Made by a program: the position numbers and the translations under genes. DNA of 12,166 bases from positions 1-12,166 of the forward strand of contig JABZYJ010000052.1 in the NCBI GenBank assembly GCA_015265235.1. The letters are read 5' to 3'. The notes under the pieces were generated by a model. The model was not told the DNA's origin. It saw only the letters and a list, made by a program, of their open reading frames with translations, and made no database searches. This DNA is from Selenomonas sp. GTDB taxonomy: Bacteria > Bacillota > Negativicutes > Selenomonadales > Selenomonadaceae. Numbering within the stretch: the first letter of the stretch is position 1; each line of letters begins with the position of its first letter. This document shows positions 1-6,436 of the stretch, in pieces.

Positions 1-777
1 AATCATGGCCGTCGGGACGCTCACCAGCGGCAGGACGGCGATCTGCTTGCTGCCGAGGACGAGCAGAATGAGCGGCACGAGGGGGACGATGGCGTAGAGC
101 GGATTGATATGGAAATTTTTATCCTGCTCCTCCTCTGCAAGCTCCTCGAGGTAGGCGGTACGGCGTTCCTCGTTTGGCCCTTCGCTGCGGATGACTGCAA
201 TCGCGGCGAGCGTGACCGCGCAGACAATGGATGCAGCGATGGCGGACGGTGCCTCATTCATGATGACCGACATGATGTCTGTGCCCGCAAGATCCGCGAC
301 GAAGGGGTTGTGCGATGTGCCGGGGCTGATCGCACTGCCCCACGTACCTGCGAGAACAGCGGCACCTGCCATGGCGGGATGCACGCCCGCCGCGATGAGG
401 GCGGGAATGAGGATGCTGCCCACTGCTGCCGCGCAGCCTGCTGCGCTCGGGATGGCGATATTGATCCACCATGTGAGCAGCATCGCGAGCGGGATCAGGA
501 CGAATTTCGTCCGCGTAATGACGCCCGAGATCGACGCGACGAGGTGACGGTCACAGCCCGTCAGCTTCATGACGTAAGAGAAGCCCATGACCGTACAGAT
601 GACAGGAACGAGTGTGGTATGCACCATGGTCTTGCTGAACGTCGTAATGGCGTTGTCGGCAACACCGCCGATGATGCACATGAGAAGCCCGGTACCGAAG
701 AGCACCATGCGCGTCTCATATTTTTTGATGATCGCAACAAATGCGAGGACGACAATAATTCCTCCCGCAATAGCCAA
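1..777 (-). CDS. dcuC: DcuC-family anaerobic C4-dicarboxylate transporter (partial, 3' end outside window)
   Basis: An inner-membrane carrier that probably moves succinate, fumarate or related C4-dicarboxylates. The frame is open for 259 codons and runs off the left edge, so the C-terminal part is missing. The start is TTG, chosen because AAGGAGG sits 8 nt upstream and no ATG fits. Hydrophobic segments lie near residues 2-17, 24-38, 53-70, 93-110, 115-131, 136-150, 175-196 and 226-242. A Gly/Ser/Pro-rich stretch around 144-165 (TWGSAISPGTSHNP) and the charged loop near 198-222 match the layout of DcuC (PF03606) as I recall it from E. coli. It follows a receptor gene with a terminator between them, so it is probably its own transcript, although I see no good promoter. 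The role fits a succinate/propionate fermenter. The family call is fairly firm; the substrate is inferred. Confidence 0.72.
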   Translation of the reverse strand, partial: MAIAGGIIVVLAFVAIIKKYETRMVLFGTGLLMCIIGGVADNAITTFSKTMVHTTLVPVICTVMGFSYVMKLTGCDRHLVASISGVITRTKFVLIPLAMLLTWWINIAIPSAAGCAAAVGSILIPALIAAGVHPAMAGAAVLAGTWGSAISPGTSHNPFVADLAGTDIMSVIMNEAPSAIAASIVCAVTLAAIAVIRSEGPNEERRTAYLEELAEEEQDKNFHINPLYAIVPLVPLILLVLGSKQIAVLPLVSVPTAMI

Positions 778-785
778 TGAAAAAA

Positions 786-792
786 CCTCCTT
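786..792 (-). promoter_or_regulatory. Ribosome binding site deciding the TTG start of the DcuC gene
   Basis: A perfect AAGGAGG lies 8 nt before the TTG at 777-775. This fixes the start although the codon is not ATG. Confidence 0.75.
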
Positions 793-810
793 AGAAGTAA
801 AACCGAGAAA

Positions 811-834
811 CAGTCGTCGCCAAAGAGACGACTG
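811..834 (-). promoter_or_regulatory. Hairpin in the leader of the DcuC gene
   Basis: A perfect 8-bp stem (CAGTCGTC/GACGACTG) with an 8-nt loop lies about 20 nt before the ribosome binding site. On the minus strand it is followed by TTT and a C/T-rich stretch, not a clean U-run. It could be a weak attenuator, a second terminator for the receptor gene upstream, or a 5' stabilising hairpin. Confidence 0.4.
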
Positions 835-859
835 CCTGTACTGATTCGACGTGCAGCAC

Positions 860-898
860 AAAAATCCTCCACAGAGCAGTATGTCCTGTGGAGGATTT
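860..898 (-). terminator. Intrinsic terminator after the dCache chemoreceptor gene
   Basis: A perfect 13-bp inverted repeat (862-874 with 886-898) has an 11-nt loop. On the minus strand the stem runs into TTTTT, partly shared with the stem base. The plus strand has no U-run after it, so it acts for the leftward gene that ends at 937. Confidence 0.85.
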
Positions 899-936
899 GC
901 TAACGATAAGCGGGAGAAAAAGATGTTTGACTCATT

Positions 937-2952
937 TTATTTCAGTTTGAATTTGCCGACCTCTGCCATCAGCTCATCGGCAAGATGGGAGAGCGTACGG
1001 CTTGCCGCGGCGATTTCTTCCACGGAGGCAGACTGTTCCTCGGTCGATGCGGAGATCGTCTGCGTTTCATTCGCGCTCTTTTCCGAGATGCGCCGCACGG
1101 TGGCAACGCGATCACTCATGCTGCGGCTGCCCTCCGCGATCTCGCGGATGCTTTCGGCGATGGTACGGATCCCCGCAGAGAGTTTCTCGATGGAGCTCAG
1201 GATCTCGCCGAAGACAGCATCGGCATCCTCGACCGCCTGCTTGCCGCTCGCGACGCTCGCCGTACTCGTATCGCCTGCCTGCACGGCATTTTTCATCCCC
1301 GCCTCGATCTCGTGGACGAGCTCGGCGATCTGGCGGCTGGAGCTTTCCGATTCCTCGGCGAGCTTTCGGACTTCCTCGGCGACAACGGCGAACCCTCTGC
1401 CCGCCTCTCCCGCACGCGCCGCCTCGATGGCTGCGTTGAGCGCGAGCAGATTCGTCTGTCCGGCGATGTTCGATATCATCTCGACGATATGAGATATCTC
1501 CTGCGAGTTCTTGGCAAGATCCTCGATGGATCCATGGACAATCTCTGTGCCATGTTCGATCTCCGTCATGTGTCCGACGATCTGCTGTACCGACAAGCGC
1601 CCGCGCTCGACGCATGCGACCGTTGTCTTCGTCGTCGCCGCGATCTCATCGGCGAGCTGTGCCGCCCGCGTCGTGCCGCCGGCAATTCCCTGCGCCGTTT
1701 CATCCGCATGTGCCGTGTCCTCGGTCTGCTGTACGGCTCCATTGGCGATCTCCGTCACCGCAGTCGCCACGGCGTTCGATGCCTCCGCTGACTGATGCGC
1801 AGCTGCCGTCAGATCCTCCGACGAGCGGGCGAGGCTCTGGGCATTCTCCTGTATCTTCGCGAGCAGGCCGTGCAGGGTCTGTTTCATCTGATTGAATCCC
1901 TGCGCGAGCTGCCCGATCTCATCGGCAGACTCCACGGGAATGTCCGCCGCCGATAGGTTCCCGTCATTGATCGTGCGGCACGCCTCGTTGAGCCGCACAA
2001 GCGGTGCCGCCGTACGGCGGGCAAAGAGCACGATGACCGCACCGGCAAGCAGGATACCGACAAGCGTAACAGCGGCGAGGAGGCCGAGCAGCGCGTTTAC
2101 CCGTGCGTTGATCTCATCGATCGGCACACAGGCCACCACCACCCATGTGCGATTCTTCAGATGGATCGGCAGTAAATGTGCATCAAGCTCCTTTCCCGCC
2201 GTGCTCTGAAAGCGCACCATGCGCTCCTGACCGCTCGATACAGTATCCTTGAACGCCTGCACGAGCGCCTCGTCAAGAACTCTGTCCTCTCCTTGATCCT
2301 TTTTGGAGAGATCCAGTTTCCCGACATCGTCCGGCCGGTCATGACGCGCAACGACGAGGCCGCTCTCGTCCGCAACAAAGGCATAGCCCGTATCGAGGAG
2401 TTTCACGTCACCGACGATCTCGGTCAGCGAGTCGAGCTGCATCGTCCCGTAGACGATGCCGACCAGCTCACCGCCCTCCAGCACAGGATAGGCGAGCACA
2501 CAGATGAGCTTGCCCGTGGTGCCGGAGACAGACGGCGGTGCAAAAAATGGCTGCTTCGTCTCGCGCACCTTTTTGATGTAGTCACGCGACGAGCGATCCA
2601 TATCCTGTCCCGTATCGCTGTACGCCTGCCCCTCCGGGGTCGAAAAGGCAACCATCGCAAAGCTGGGCATCTGCTCCTTCAACGCCTTCAAAGCATCGAT
2701 GCGCGCCTCGCGTGTGCCGTGCGCGATGACCGGACTGCGGGAAAGCCCGTCCAGCAGATCCGCCTTGCGCTCCACATCGTTGGTGAGCTTCACCGCCGTC
2801 ATCTGCCGAACCAACTCTGCGTTCTCGCTCACACTCTCAAGCAGCTGACCGCGCGCCACAAAGTAACTGATCCCCGAAAGAATAATGAAGCTGACCAGAA
2901 ACAGCGGCAATAGTACAACCAGAAACTTCGTTGCGATGTGCTTAACTTGCAT
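937..2952 (-). CDS. Methyl-accepting chemotaxis protein, dCache sensor type
   Basis: A transmembrane chemoreceptor of 671 residues that signals to CheA/CheW. In order: TM1 about 9-31; a periplasmic dCache_1-like sensor about 35-283 with the family stretch SSRDYIKK near 121-128; TM2 about 287-311; HAMP about 312-365; and a long coiled-coil signalling domain about 380-665. The hairpin tip is intact at about 494-530 (NIAGQTNLLALNAAIEAARA then GEAGRGFAVVAEE). A Glu-rich methylation helix (STEEQSASVEE) lies near 636-646. There is no C-terminal NWETF-type CheR tether; the protein ends FKLK. The ATG is preceded by GGGGAG about 4 nt upstream. It lies 51 bp after the tip-less receptor gene and is probably cotranscribed with it. 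The ligand is unknown: the classic amino-acid-binding dCache signature is not obvious. Confidence 0.93.
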   Translation of the reverse strand: MQVKHIATKFLVVLLPLFLVSFIILSGISYFVARGQLLESVSENAELVRQMTAVKLTNDVERKADLLDGLSRSPVIAHGTREARIDALKALKEQMPSFAMVAFSTPEGQAYSDTGQDMDRSSRDYIKKVRETKQPFFAPPSVSGTTGKLICVLAYPVLEGGELVGIVYGTMQLDSLTEIVGDVKLLDTGYAFVADESGLVVARHDRPDDVGKLDLSKKDQGEDRVLDEALVQAFKDTVSSGQERMVRFQSTAGKELDAHLLPIHLKNRTWVVVACVPIDEINARVNALLGLLAAVTLVGILLAGAVIVLFARRTAAPLVRLNEACRTINDGNLSAADIPVESADEIGQLAQGFNQMKQTLHGLLAKIQENAQSLARSSEDLTAAAHQSAEASNAVATAVTEIANGAVQQTEDTAHADETAQGIAGGTTRAAQLADEIAATTKTTVACVERGRLSVQQIVGHMTEIEHGTEIVHGSIEDLAKNSQEISHIVEMISNIAGQTNLLALNAAIEAARAGEAGRGFAVVAEEVRKLAEESESSSRQIAELVHEIEAGMKNAVQAGDTSTASVASGKQAVEDADAVFGEILSSIEKLSAGIRTIAESIREIAEGSRSMSDRVATVRRISEKSANETQTISASTEEQSASVEEIAAASRTLSHLADELMAEVGKFKLK

Positions 2953-3003
2953 GATACTCCCCTTTTCCCCGTGGTTCCCAGCAGCTCCCCCGTGCTGCTC
3001 CCC

Positions 3004-4206
3004 CTATACCTTGAAACGCCCGACGAGTCCGTCCAGATCCTCAGCCGCACCCTTGAGCTGCTCCGCCGTCGCGGCAAACGCTGCGAGTGAGGCAGTCTGC
3101 TCCTCGACGGACGCCGCCGCATCCTGCGTATGCCCAGCGATCTCCTCCGAGGCCTTGCTGAGGGACGCGGAGGCTGCTGCCGCGACCTGTGCGCAGGCGC
3201 CGACCATCTCGATGGAAGCAATGAGCTCCGGTTGATCCGCGCCCTCCGCACTTGCATAGCGGCGAATCTCATCCATGTGGGCGGCGATGCCCGCGAGGCT
3301 CTGCGTGAGCGTCTCTGCCTCCTCATGCTGCTCCTGCGTGCGCTCGGCTGTCCCCATCACCGCAACGGCGTTAAACTCGACGGCCTTGCTGTTTTCGATG
3401 CTCGCATGCCAGACGGTATCCGCGAGCCCCGAGACCTCGGTCGAACACGCCTGTGCCCGTGTAATGAGCTCGCGCAGGTCACTCACAAAGCTGTTGAACG
3501 AGTGGACGATCTGTCCGATCTCATCATAGCGGTCAGCACTGAGTTGCTGGGTGAGATCTCCCTCTTTGCCCGCCACCTCGTGGAATGACGCGGTGAGCGC
3601 AGCAAGGGGGCGCAGAATCTGCGCCCGAATGAAATGGGATGCGCCGACAACGACAAGGAGAGCGAGGACAAGGATGAGCCCCTCGATCATCTTAGCGCGG
3701 GCAATGCGCGCACGGCTCGCCTCATCATAGGCGCGCACGAGCGCATCGACCTCGGCGACATAGTCCGCCACCTCTGCTGAGACTTTCGCGTTCGCCTCGT
3801 ATTTTGCCGCGGGGGTGCCCGCGTCCATGACGGCGATCACGTCGTCGCGGTAGGCCTGCCACAGGGGCTTGACCTTCTGCAGCTGCGCCATCACGGCAGC
3901 ATCCGACGGGGCAAGGAGATGCAGTCCCTCATCCCCCTGCTCCAGCCCCGTCAGGATATGGTCGTACTCCGCGACGCGCGCTGCCATATCCCCGCGGATG
4001 TTCGCCGTCTCCTCCGCCCCGGCGGGTACAGAGCGCGCCGACAGCCATGCCAGCTGATACGCGCGCATGCGGAGCGAGCCCGAGGCGTTCACCGCCGGCG
4101 CATAGCCCTCGAGCTGTCCAAAGGTGAAAAAGTTCAGACCGACAACGCCGATGATGAAGATGAATAGGACAACAAATGTTGCCTGCAATTTCCCTCGTAG
4201 TGTCAT
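3004..4206 (-). CDS. PilJ/NarX-like receptor with HAMP and a tip-less MCP-like coiled coil
   Basis: A 400-residue membrane receptor. In order: TM1 about 8-27; a periplasmic four-helix-type sensor about 30-170 resembling the PilJ N-terminal domain (PF13675), with the NarX P-box-like stretch NASGSLRMRAYQL at 40-52 (Arg46 at the place of the nitrate-contacting Arg); TM2 about 173-193; HAMP about 194-247 with DEIGQI at 228-233; then only about 150 residues of Ala/Glu-rich coiled coil. The C-terminal half keeps an MCP methylation-helix pattern (AASVEEQTASL, 364-374) and the family ending GRFKV. The tip that binds CheA/CheW is absent; a short turn near 320-328 joins two shortened helices. No frameshift is apparent. 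The start is ATG with GAGGG about 5 nt before it. It is the first gene of a likely two-gene unit. Annotation pipelines will call it an MCP or type IV pili chemotaxis transducer; signalling function is uncertain. Confidence 0.85.
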   Translation of the reverse strand: MTLRGKLQATFVVLFIFIIGVVGLNFFTFGQLEGYAPAVNASGSLRMRAYQLAWLSARSVPAGAEETANIRGDMAARVAEYDHILTGLEQGDEGLHLLAPSDAAVMAQLQKVKPLWQAYRDDVIAVMDAGTPAAKYEANAKVSAEVADYVAEVDALVRAYDEASRARIARAKMIEGLILVLALLVVVGASHFIRAQILRPLAALTASFHEVAGKEGDLTQQLSADRYDEIGQIVHSFNSFVSDLRELITRAQACSTEVSGLADTVWHASIENSKAVEFNAVAVMGTAERTQEQHEEAETLTQSLAGIAAHMDEIRRYASAEGADQPELIASIEMVGACAQVAAAASASLSKASEEIAGHTQDAAASVEEQTASLAAFAATAEQLKGAAEDLDGLVGRFKV

Positions 4207-4246
4207 AATTTCCCTCTCGTTTCACGAGGAACATTCCCTATGCCCC

Positions 4247-4277
4247 ATTATACCACAAATCATCTGATCTGAGGGAA
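4247..4277 (-). promoter_or_regulatory. Promoter of the two receptor genes
   Basis: The -10 box is a consensus TATAAT (4252-4247) with an extended TGG directly before it. The best -35-like hexamer is TTCCCT (4277-4272) with a long 19-bp spacer, so the extended -10 probably carries the promoter. Transcription should start near 4240, giving a leader of about 35 nt with a small hairpin (CTCGT/ACGAG) just before the ribosome binding site. Confidence 0.6.
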
Positions 4278-4301
4278 GTTTTTTGATGTTATGACAGTAA
4301 T

Positions 4302-4346
4302 GGGGGGCTGCTGCACGAAGCCAAAAACTTCGTGCAGCAGCCCCCC
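4302..4346 (-). terminator. Perfect 19-bp hairpin after the MsrA-family gene (terminator-like, no U-run)
   Basis: Bases 4302-4320 pair without mismatch with 4328-4346 around a 7-nt loop; the outer end is six G:C pairs. It starts 6 nt after the stop codon at 4352. Neither strand has a U-run after the stem, so it is either a U-less terminator or a 3' end stabiliser. The strand follows the gene it trails. Confidence 0.6.
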
Positions 4347-4351
4347 TAAGA

Positions 4352-4897
4352 TTACTCAGGCAGTTGCGTGAGATTGATATAGGTTTTTGTCTCGGGATGC
4401 CGCCGCAAATAGCCCTGATGTTCCTCTGCCGCAGGCTGAAACGAGCTCAGCCGCTCCATCGTCGCGTGCATGACGCGCCGCGCCGCCGCGCTGCTGTTCG
4501 GATCGTTGAGCGTCAGGTGCTCCCCCGTCGCGGGGCAGCGCCCCTTCCCCGCGAGAAAGGTGAGGTAGAGCGCGATCTGCGGTTCGTCCTCCGCACTCTC
4601 GTAGAAGATGCCCGCGCGATACACGGCACCGCGCACATAGCCCTGTCCGTCGATGCTGTACGGCGTAACGACGGAAAAATGCAGGTCGAGGAGCTGTGAG
4701 ATGTCCGTCTTTTTCGGATCGTAAACGATCTCAACGCCCATGCGCCCGCCCGATGCGCCCGTCAGCGCGTCCTCGTGCGCGATCTGCGGTGCAGCGTTGA
4801 TATAGCCCGTACGCACGGAGACGATGCCGCGCCGTCCGCGAAATACCTCCTCGAGCTCGTACATATCTGCGCCCGAGAGGCAGATGCGTTTCTGCAA
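4352..4897 (-). CDS. MsrA-family protein lacking the catalytic Cys, Glu and Asp
   Basis: A 181-residue homologue of peptide-methionine (S)-S-oxide reductase. Alignment by eye is good along the length: RICLSGADMYELEEVF (4-19) against the family's xxFAGGCFWxxEExF, VEIVYDPKK (55-63), GAVYRAGIFYESAED (90-104) and FQPAAEEHQGYL (153-164). Every main catalytic position is changed: the GCFW motif reads ADMY, so Cys is Asp11; the Glu of GHxEAV is Met53; the Asp of the HDPT/IDPT motif is Thr78. Only Cys6 and Cys121 remain. An insertion of about 15 residues lies around 118-140. The start is TTG, chosen because AAGGGGG lies 7 nt upstream and the MsrA fold begins right there; an upstream ATG would add 13 unrelated residues. 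It lies 76 bp after meaB and is probably in the same unit. Pipelines will name it msrA; reductase activity is unlikely by the known mechanism. Confidence 0.8.
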   Translation of the reverse strand: MQKRICLSGADMYELEEVFRGRRGIVSVRTGYINAAPQIAHEDALTGASGGRMGVEIVYDPKKTDISQLLDLHFSVVTPYSIDGQGYVRGAVYRAGIFYESAEDEPQIALYLTFLAGKGRCPATGEHLTLNDPNSSAAARRVMHATMERLSSFQPAAEEHQGYLRRHPETKTYINLTQLPE

Positions 4898-4904
4898 TAA
4901 AATT

Positions 4905-4911
4905 CCCCCTT
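4905..4911 (-). promoter_or_regulatory. Ribosome binding site deciding the TTG start of the MsrA-family gene
   Basis: AAGGGGG lies 7 nt before the TTG at 4897-4895. It favours this start over the in-frame ATGs at 4936 and 4915, which have no comparable site. Confidence 0.65.
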
Positions 4912-4938
4912 CCATACCGCCCGATATGGCACGCAAAT

Positions 4939-4960
4939 CCCCCTGCCTCTATGGCGGGGG
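4939..4960 (-). promoter_or_regulatory. GC-rich hairpin between meaB and the MsrA-family gene
   Basis: An 8-bp stem (CCCCC and GCC arms with one bulged base) has a 5-nt loop. On the minus strand only ATTT follows it, so as a terminator it would be leaky. It starts 14 nt after the meaB stop and may lower expression of the downstream gene. Confidence 0.45.
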
Positions 4961-4973
4961 AGTCTCTCGGCGA

Positions 4974-6152
4974 TCAGTTCGTAAAGAGGTCGACCTGCCG
5001 CGCCGCCGCACGCCGCACATCGAAAACGCCGAGGAGCTCGGCGACCGCCTGCGTCGGAGAGATGCCGCCGGAGAGGATTGCCGCGCGCACCTCGGGCATC
5101 CGACCGCGCACGACAGCATCGTCGAAGAACAAATTATGCAGATGCTCGTCGATCATGCTGTTCATCCAGTCGAGAAGCTGACTGTCACGCCGCTTCTTCC
5201 AAATGCCGCTCGCCGTCGTCTTCTCACGAAAGATACGAATGATCTCCCAGAGCTCCGCGAGCCCCGTCTTTTTGATGGCAGAGGCGAGATAGGCGTGCGT
5301 CTCCCACCCCGGCGTTGCGGGACGGATGAACTCCGTCATGCGCTCGTACTGTCCGCGCGCGACCTTCGCGGGCAGGAGGTTGTCGCCGTCCGCCTTGTTG
5401 ATGACAATGGCGTCTGCGAGCTCCATGATGCCCTTTTTGATGCCCTGCAGTTCGTCACCCGCACCCGTCAGCACAACGAGCAGGAAGAAATCGACCATCG
5501 AGCGCACGGTTGTCTCGGACTGCCCGACGCCGACCGTCTCGATGATGATGACGTCGTAGCCTGCCGCCTCGCAGAGCAGCATGGTCTCGCGGCTCTTGCG
5601 CGCGACGCCGCCGAGGGTACCGCCCGCCGGCGAAGGGCGGATGAATGCCTCCGGGCGGCGCGAGAGTGTACCCATGCGCGTCTTGTCACCGAGGATTGAC
5701 CCCTTCGTGACAGAACTTGTGGGGTCGACAGTGAGCACAGCGACACGGTGTCCCATGTCACAGAGCATATTGCCGAACGCCTCGATCATCGTGGACTTAC
5801 CCGCGCCCGGAACGCCTGTGATGCCGATGCGCAGTGCATTTCCCGTCCGCGGCAGCAGACGCTGGAGGACGCGCTGCGCACGTTTGAAGTGCTTGCTGCT
5901 GTTGCTCTCGATGAGGGTGATCGCACGAGAGAGCGTCATGCGGTCGCCGCGCGCCACACCCTCGACGTAGTCGTCCTCGGAGAGGACGAGCTTGCGATGG
6001 GGCATGCCCTGCCCGTTCAGCAGCTTCGGATTGATGTTGCCGACAGTCAGATCCTTGATGCCCTCGATGCCGCCCATGACGCTCGTCGTAAACTTCGCGT
6101 CGGCGTCCTCGGGCACCCAGTCAGGGCGCTCGGTTGTATATTTTTCGCTCAT
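4974..6152 (-). CDS. meaB: MeaB (ArgK-type) GTPase, chaperone of methylmalonyl-CoA mutase
   Basis: A 392-residue cytoplasmic P-loop GTPase that gates delivery and repair of adenosylcobalamin on MutAB. Visible motifs: Walker A GVPGAGKST at 113-121, DPTS at 143-146, a switch/Walker B-type segment IIIETVGVGQSE at 202-213, and the guanine-specificity motif NKAD at 252-255. A C-terminal dimerisation arm follows from about 320 to the end. The N-terminal stretch of about 58 residues before the usual start region (VEGVARGDRMTLSRAITLIES) is longer than in the E. coli homologue. The start is the ATG at 6152, with AAGGAGG 4 nt upstream; longer in-frame extensions run into the palindromic repeat and are not credible. 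It follows mutB, from which a terminator and a palindrome separate it. Confidence 0.95.
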   Translation of the reverse strand: MSEKYTTERPDWVPEDADAKFTTSVMGGIEGIKDLTVGNINPKLLNGQGMPHRKLVLSEDDYVEGVARGDRMTLSRAITLIESNSSKHFKRAQRVLQRLLPRTGNALRIGITGVPGAGKSTMIEAFGNMLCDMGHRVAVLTVDPTSSVTKGSILGDKTRMGTLSRRPEAFIRPSPAGGTLGGVARKSRETMLLCEAAGYDVIIIETVGVGQSETTVRSMVDFFLLVVLTGAGDELQGIKKGIMELADAIVINKADGDNLLPAKVARGQYERMTEFIRPATPGWETHAYLASAIKKTGLAELWEIIRIFREKTTASGIWKKRRDSQLLDWMNSMIDEHLHNLFFDDAVVRGRMPEVRAAILSGGISPTQAVAELLGVFDVRRAAARQVDLFTN

Positions 6153-6178
6153 AATTCCTCCTTTCCAACGAGGAAATT
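6153..6178 (-). promoter_or_regulatory. Hairpin covering the meaB ribosome binding site
   Basis: AATTCCTC (plus strand, 6153-6160) can pair with GAGGAAATT (6170-6178) with one bulged A and a 9-nt loop. In the mRNA this puts the GAGG of the AAGGAGG site into a stem next to the start codon. Possible translational control; not tested. Confidence 0.4.
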
Positions 6179-6204
6179 TGGGGGTCAGTATTGTCTGTGT
6201 CATT

Positions 6205-6381
6205 TGGCGGCGTGTTGCTCCTAAGCGAACCCTAGTGGAGCAAGCGGAGAAGAGCGTTCGACTCGCCCCCGGCGTACTTCTTTCGTTCAAGCGAAGCGCG
6301 TTTAAGAAGTGCGCCGGTATTTAGGCGAACGAGAACGCGACCGCTTGCATAACGAGGTGTTCGCGTGGAGCACAGCAGCCA
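6205..6381. repeat. 177-bp imperfect palindrome between mutB and meaB
   Basis: Nested inverted arms line up over the whole length: TGGCGGC/GCAGCCA (6205-6211, 6375-6381), GCTCC/GGAGC (6217-6221, 6367-6371), GCGAAC/GTTCGC (6225-6230, 6359-6364), GCAAGCGG/CCGCTTGC (6240-6247, 6341-6348), CGTTCG/CGAACG (6255-6260, 6326-6331), and a 14-bp inner stem, 6269-6282 with 6304-6317, holding one T:G wobble that is a pair only in plus-strand RNA. There is no convincing coding capacity and no clear target-site duplication. It looks like a hairpin-forming intergenic repeat or a decayed MITE. Confidence 0.65.
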
Positions 6382-6395
6382 TGTTACAATATGCC

Positions 6396-6424
6396 AAAAC
6401 GCCGCCCTCACAGAGAGAGCGGCG
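6396..6424 (-). terminator. Intrinsic terminator after mutB
   Basis: A 10-bp GC-rich stem (6400-6409 with 6415-6424, one G:T wobble) with a 5-nt loop is followed on the minus strand by TTTT. It starts 12 nt after the mutB stop. The short U-run suggests partial read-through toward meaB. Confidence 0.7.
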
Positions 6425-6436
6425 CCCAATATTTCC

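Noticed and set aside
985..1791. Plus-strand open frames over the dCache receptor gene, and similar ones over mutA and meaB.
   Set aside because: They mirror strong minus-strand genes in another frame and show no family features.
4352..4897. Selenocysteine form of MsrA (TGA at the catalytic position).
   Set aside because: The codon at the catalytic position is GAT (Asp), and no in-frame TGA is present there.
6232..6429. A 65-codon minus-strand frame between mutB and meaB.
   Set aside because: It runs through the terminator and the palindrome and has no ribosome binding site.
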